In this document: in pieces, positions 62,551-64,000 of the stretch
Position numbering within the stretch: the first letter of the stretch is position 1
Layout: each line of letters opens with the position of its first letter
From: Bacillus sp. B1-b2
GTDB lineage: Bacteria; Bacillota; Bacilli; Bacillales; Cytobacillaceae
Direction of reading: 5' to 3'
Length of the DNA: 64,000 nucleotides
Assembly (NCBI RefSeq): GCF_009183415.1
Contig: NZ_WEHU01000008.1
Location: 124,001-188,000 of the forward strand
Made by a program: the position numbers and the translations under genes
The notes under the pieces: model-generated
The model's database searches: none
The model's input: only the letters and a program-made list of their open reading frames with translations
What the model was told of the DNA's origin: nothing

Positions 62551-62587
62551 AACAATCCCCTTCCTTCTCTAATATTAATCCTAAATT

Positions 62588-62616
62588 TAGCATTTCCTCT
62601 AACACTAAAAAAATTC
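62588..62616 (-). promoter_or_regulatory. Candidate SigG promoter of gpr
   Basis: Minus-strand GAATT (62616-62612), a 17-base spacer and AATGCTA (62594-62588), close to the forespore sigma consensus gHATR/CATnMTA. Confidence 0.4.
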
Positions 62617-62642
62617 ATATTTCTCAAATTGAATGGATAGTA

Positions 62643-62671
62643 TTGCATTATTAGCTGTCGTTTGATAAAAT
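62643..62671 (+). promoter_or_regulatory. SigA promoter of rpsT
   Basis: TTGCAT at 62643-62648, a 17-base spacer and TAAAAT at 62666-62671. Confidence 0.7.
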
Positions 62672-62756
62672 ATCTCTTGTTCTTTAAGTTTTTTAGGAAT
62701 GTATATATCGAGTTTAAATAATTAACTTGATGCTTCTTTTTAGGAGGTGAAAGTAA

Positions 62757-63023
62757 ATGCCAAATATTAAATCTGCTATCAAACGTGTAAAAACTAGTGA
62801 AGCTCGTAACGCTCAAAACACTACAGTTAAATCAACAATGCGTACTGCTGTTAAAAAGACTGAGGCTGCTATCGCTACTAACGATGCAACTGCTGCAAAC
62901 GCAAGCTTTGTAGAAGCTGCTAGTAAATTAGACAAAGCTGCTGCAAAAGGTCTTATTCATAAAAATGCTGCTGCTCGTAAAAAATCTCGTTTAGCTAAAA
63001 GAAAAAATGCTCTTAACGCTTAA
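62757..63023 (+). CDS. rpsT: 30S ribosomal protein S20
   Basis: An 88-residue Lys/Ala-rich protein binding 16S rRNA, full family length, starting [20 protein letters not shown] and ending [22 protein letters not shown] at 62757 behind GGAGGTG. It diverges from gpr as in B. subtilis and has its own promoter and terminator. Confidence 0.97.
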   Translation: MPNIKSAIKRVKTSEARNAQNTTVKSTMRTAVKKTEAAIATNDATAANASFVEAASKLDKAAAKGLIHKNAAARKKSRLAKRKNALNA

Positions 63024-63030
63024 TGAGTAG

Positions 63031-63063
63031 AAAAAAGGCTATCTTAGAAGATAGCCTTTTTTT
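63031..63063 (+). terminator. Terminator of rpsT
   Basis: AAAAAAGGCTATCTT/AAGATAGCCTTTTTT hairpin with a T run; also usable by the convergent small gene. Confidence 0.9.
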
Positions 63064-63098
63064 ATTGCATAAATTTACTTTGGGCAACAACTATATAT

Positions 63099-63251
63099 TT
63101 ATTTAGGTCTAGTAGGTCTTATTTTTGGTGTTTCTCCCAACTCTCTTGCAAATTCCTCATCTACCTTATTTGGAGCGATTTTCAGCTCCTTTGGAGTTTG
63201 AGGCAAAGAATGTTTATTTTTTGATGGACTTTGACTATTTGCTCTTCCCAT
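63099..63251 (-). CDS. YfhD-like small protein
   Basis: A 50-residue polar, basic protein beginning MGRANSQSPSKNKHSLPQTP and containing KVDEEFARELGE. The 'MGR...SLPQTPK...EFA-EL' layout matches the YfhD family of small Bacillus proteins, likely sporulation-associated. ATG at 63251 has AAGGAGAGG. A CATACTA forespore-type -10 is 32 bases upstream. In B. subtilis holA lies on this side of rpsT; it is not in this window. Confidence 0.72.
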   Translation of the reverse strand: MGRANSQSPSKNKHSLPQTPKELKIAPNKVDEEFARELGETPKIRPTRPK

Positions 63252-63282
63252 TAGATCCTCTCCTTACATTTAAAATCCTTTA

Positions 63283-63289
63283 TAGTATG
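63283..63289 (-). promoter_or_regulatory. SigF/SigG-like -10 element of the YfhD-like gene
   Basis: Perfect CATACTA on the minus strand. No good -35 match is visible 17-18 bases upstream, so this is tentative. Confidence 0.35.
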
Positions 63290-63375
63290 ACGCTATTTCT
63301 AAAAAGATTTCTGAACAATATTTTCCTGTGCGGAAGCAAAAGAAGGACTAATACACAGTTTGTTTGGTTCATATG

Positions 63376-63400
63376 TAAGATCATTGATGATGGCCGATAT
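63376..63400 (+). promoter_or_regulatory. SigD promoter of the chemotaxis receptor fragment
   Basis: GCCGATAT at 63393-63400 is an exact SigD -10; TAAG at 63376-63379 is the likely -35 (consensus TAAA) with a 13-base spacer. SigD drives motility and chemotaxis genes. Confidence 0.65.
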
Positions 63401-63435
63401 TACTAGTAGGTTACAACATAAAGTGAGGTTTTATA

Positions 63436-63692
63436 ATGAAAATTAGAACACAATTAATTATTATCTTTATTCTTTTCCTATCAGCTATGATTGGTATAGG
63501 TATTTATAGTAACTATAGCCTTCATGTAACTGAAGATTATAATCAAAAATTAAAAGATGAAAAAGAAATGCAAAGACTTGTAACACATTTACAATATAGG
63601 TTAGCTGGGATCTCAAATGATGAAAGAGGCTATTTATTAACTGGTGATAACTCCTATACAGAGGGAATGAAAGAAAAAGACAAATATGACCA
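63436..63692 (+). pseudogene. Truncated methyl-accepting chemotaxis protein (N-terminus)
   Basis: Codes for a basic start, a membrane helix (about 7-27) and the beginning of a CHASE3-like sensor domain (LVTHLQYRLAGISNDERGYLLTG). After about residue 85 the frame enters sequence that belongs to another gene on the opposite strand and stops at 63771. The membrane helix 2, HAMP and signalling domains are missing. A SigD promoter and ribosome binding site (GTGAGG) are intact. The truncation point lies near 63684-63696. Confidence 0.75.
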
Positions 63693-63870
63693 GCAGCAAG
63701 CACTCGAGGACCTTCCGTGCCTAGTGTTGCCATCAAAGACCCCATACTTCAACTTTGTCTGCAACCTGTAAAAATTTTTCTTTGAGATAGGTTCTTACGG
63801 CATCCTCGTTCCCGGAAGTTCTCTGACTATCTGTTATTTCTTTTAAAAATTCTAATTCTTTCTCTTCCAC
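63684..63870 (-). pseudogene. Truncated M42-family peptidase (N-terminus)
   Basis: From a GTG at 63870 (GGGAG site) the minus strand encodes ELEFLKEITDSQRTSGNEDA and more, typical of the M42 glutamyl aminopeptidase/endoglucanase start. A stop follows VEVWGL at about 63735. The next frame resumes the family with GSLMATLGTEGPRVLAAGH, so a frameshift or small deletion lies near 63735-63745. The sequence ends at the junction near 63690, exactly where the metal-binding histidine motif (AAGHMDE in the family) should continue. Confidence 0.65.
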
Positions 63871-63916
63871 TATGTTCACTCTCCCTTTTTATAAAGCTCT
63901 ATTTAAATATAGCAAA

Positions 63917-63948
63917 AGAGGATAGTTTATTGATAGTAACTACCCTCT
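63917..63948 (-). terminator. Hairpin upstream of the M42 fragment
   Basis: AGAGGGTAGTTACT/AACTATCCTCT stem with TTTT on the minus strand; it probably ends a minus-strand gene beyond the right edge. Confidence 0.5.
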
Positions 63949-64000
63949 AACTATTCTATTTTGTTTAATTATTCTAACAAGACAGACATATGGTGATTCT

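Noticed and set aside
63485-63745. 86-codon minus-strand frame across the junction
   Set aside because: Its first part is the shifted M42 peptidase frame and its second part is antisense to the chemotaxis receptor; it is a chimera, not a gene.

Overview
The window is low-GC, endospore-former (Firmicutes, Bacillaceae) chromosome. Evidence: sigA, gpr, yqfC/yqfD and a YfhD-like small gene, a HrcA/CIRCE heat-shock operon, a T-box leader on glyQS, and gene order that follows the Bacillus subtilis pbpA-sodA-ispG-zur-sigA-dnaG-glyQS-era-phoH-rpsU-dnaK-lepA-gpr-rpsT segment almost step by step. Species cannot be fixed from the sequence alone.

Layout. 1-0.6 kb: start of a minus-strand gene beyond the left edge, preceded by four PhoP-box repeats; B. 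subtilis synteny predicts pstS. 0.6-7.2 kb: two tandem class B penicillin-binding proteins, a YqgE-type MFS protein and sodA. 7.6-10.4 kb: an Fnr regulator with the C-terminal Fe-S motif of Bacillus Fnr, a broken yqgC (in-frame TGA), yqgB and yqfZ. 10.5-20.4 kb: ispG, yqfX, yqfW, zur, yqfT, nfo, cshB, yqfQ, ispH, yqfO and trmK. 20.4-29.9 kb: an unidentified membrane protein, sigA, dnaG, yqxD, yqfL, ccpN (no ordinary start codon near its ribosome binding site), glyS, glyQ and the glycine T-box. 30-42.5 kb: recO, yqzL, era, cdd, dgkA, ybeY, pgpH, phoH, yqfD, yqfC, a coiled-coil membrane protein, floA, nfeD, yqeY and rpsU. 42.7-49.2 kb: yqeW, then a heterodimeric ABC exporter, an AraC regulator and deoC. 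49.3-57.3 kb: hrcA-grpE-dnaK-dnaJ-prmA-rsmE-mtaB. 57.5-63 kb: hemW, lepA, yqxA, gpr and rpsT. 63-64 kb: a small YfhD-like gene and two truncated genes, a chemotaxis receptor with a SigD promoter and an M42-type peptidase, facing each other across a sharp junction.

Most genes are conserved housekeeping functions: translation quality control, isoprenoid synthesis by the MEP pathway (ispG and ispH), replication and sigma factor, GTPases, ribosome maturation, protein folding and sporulation. The departures from the usual order carry most of the interest: duplicated pbpA, decayed yqgC, no spoIIP between gpr and yqxA, no cccA next to trmK, the exporter/AraC block, and the truncated-gene junction at the right end. 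I found no convincing undescribed multi-gene system, CRISPR array, prophage, rRNA or tRNA gene.
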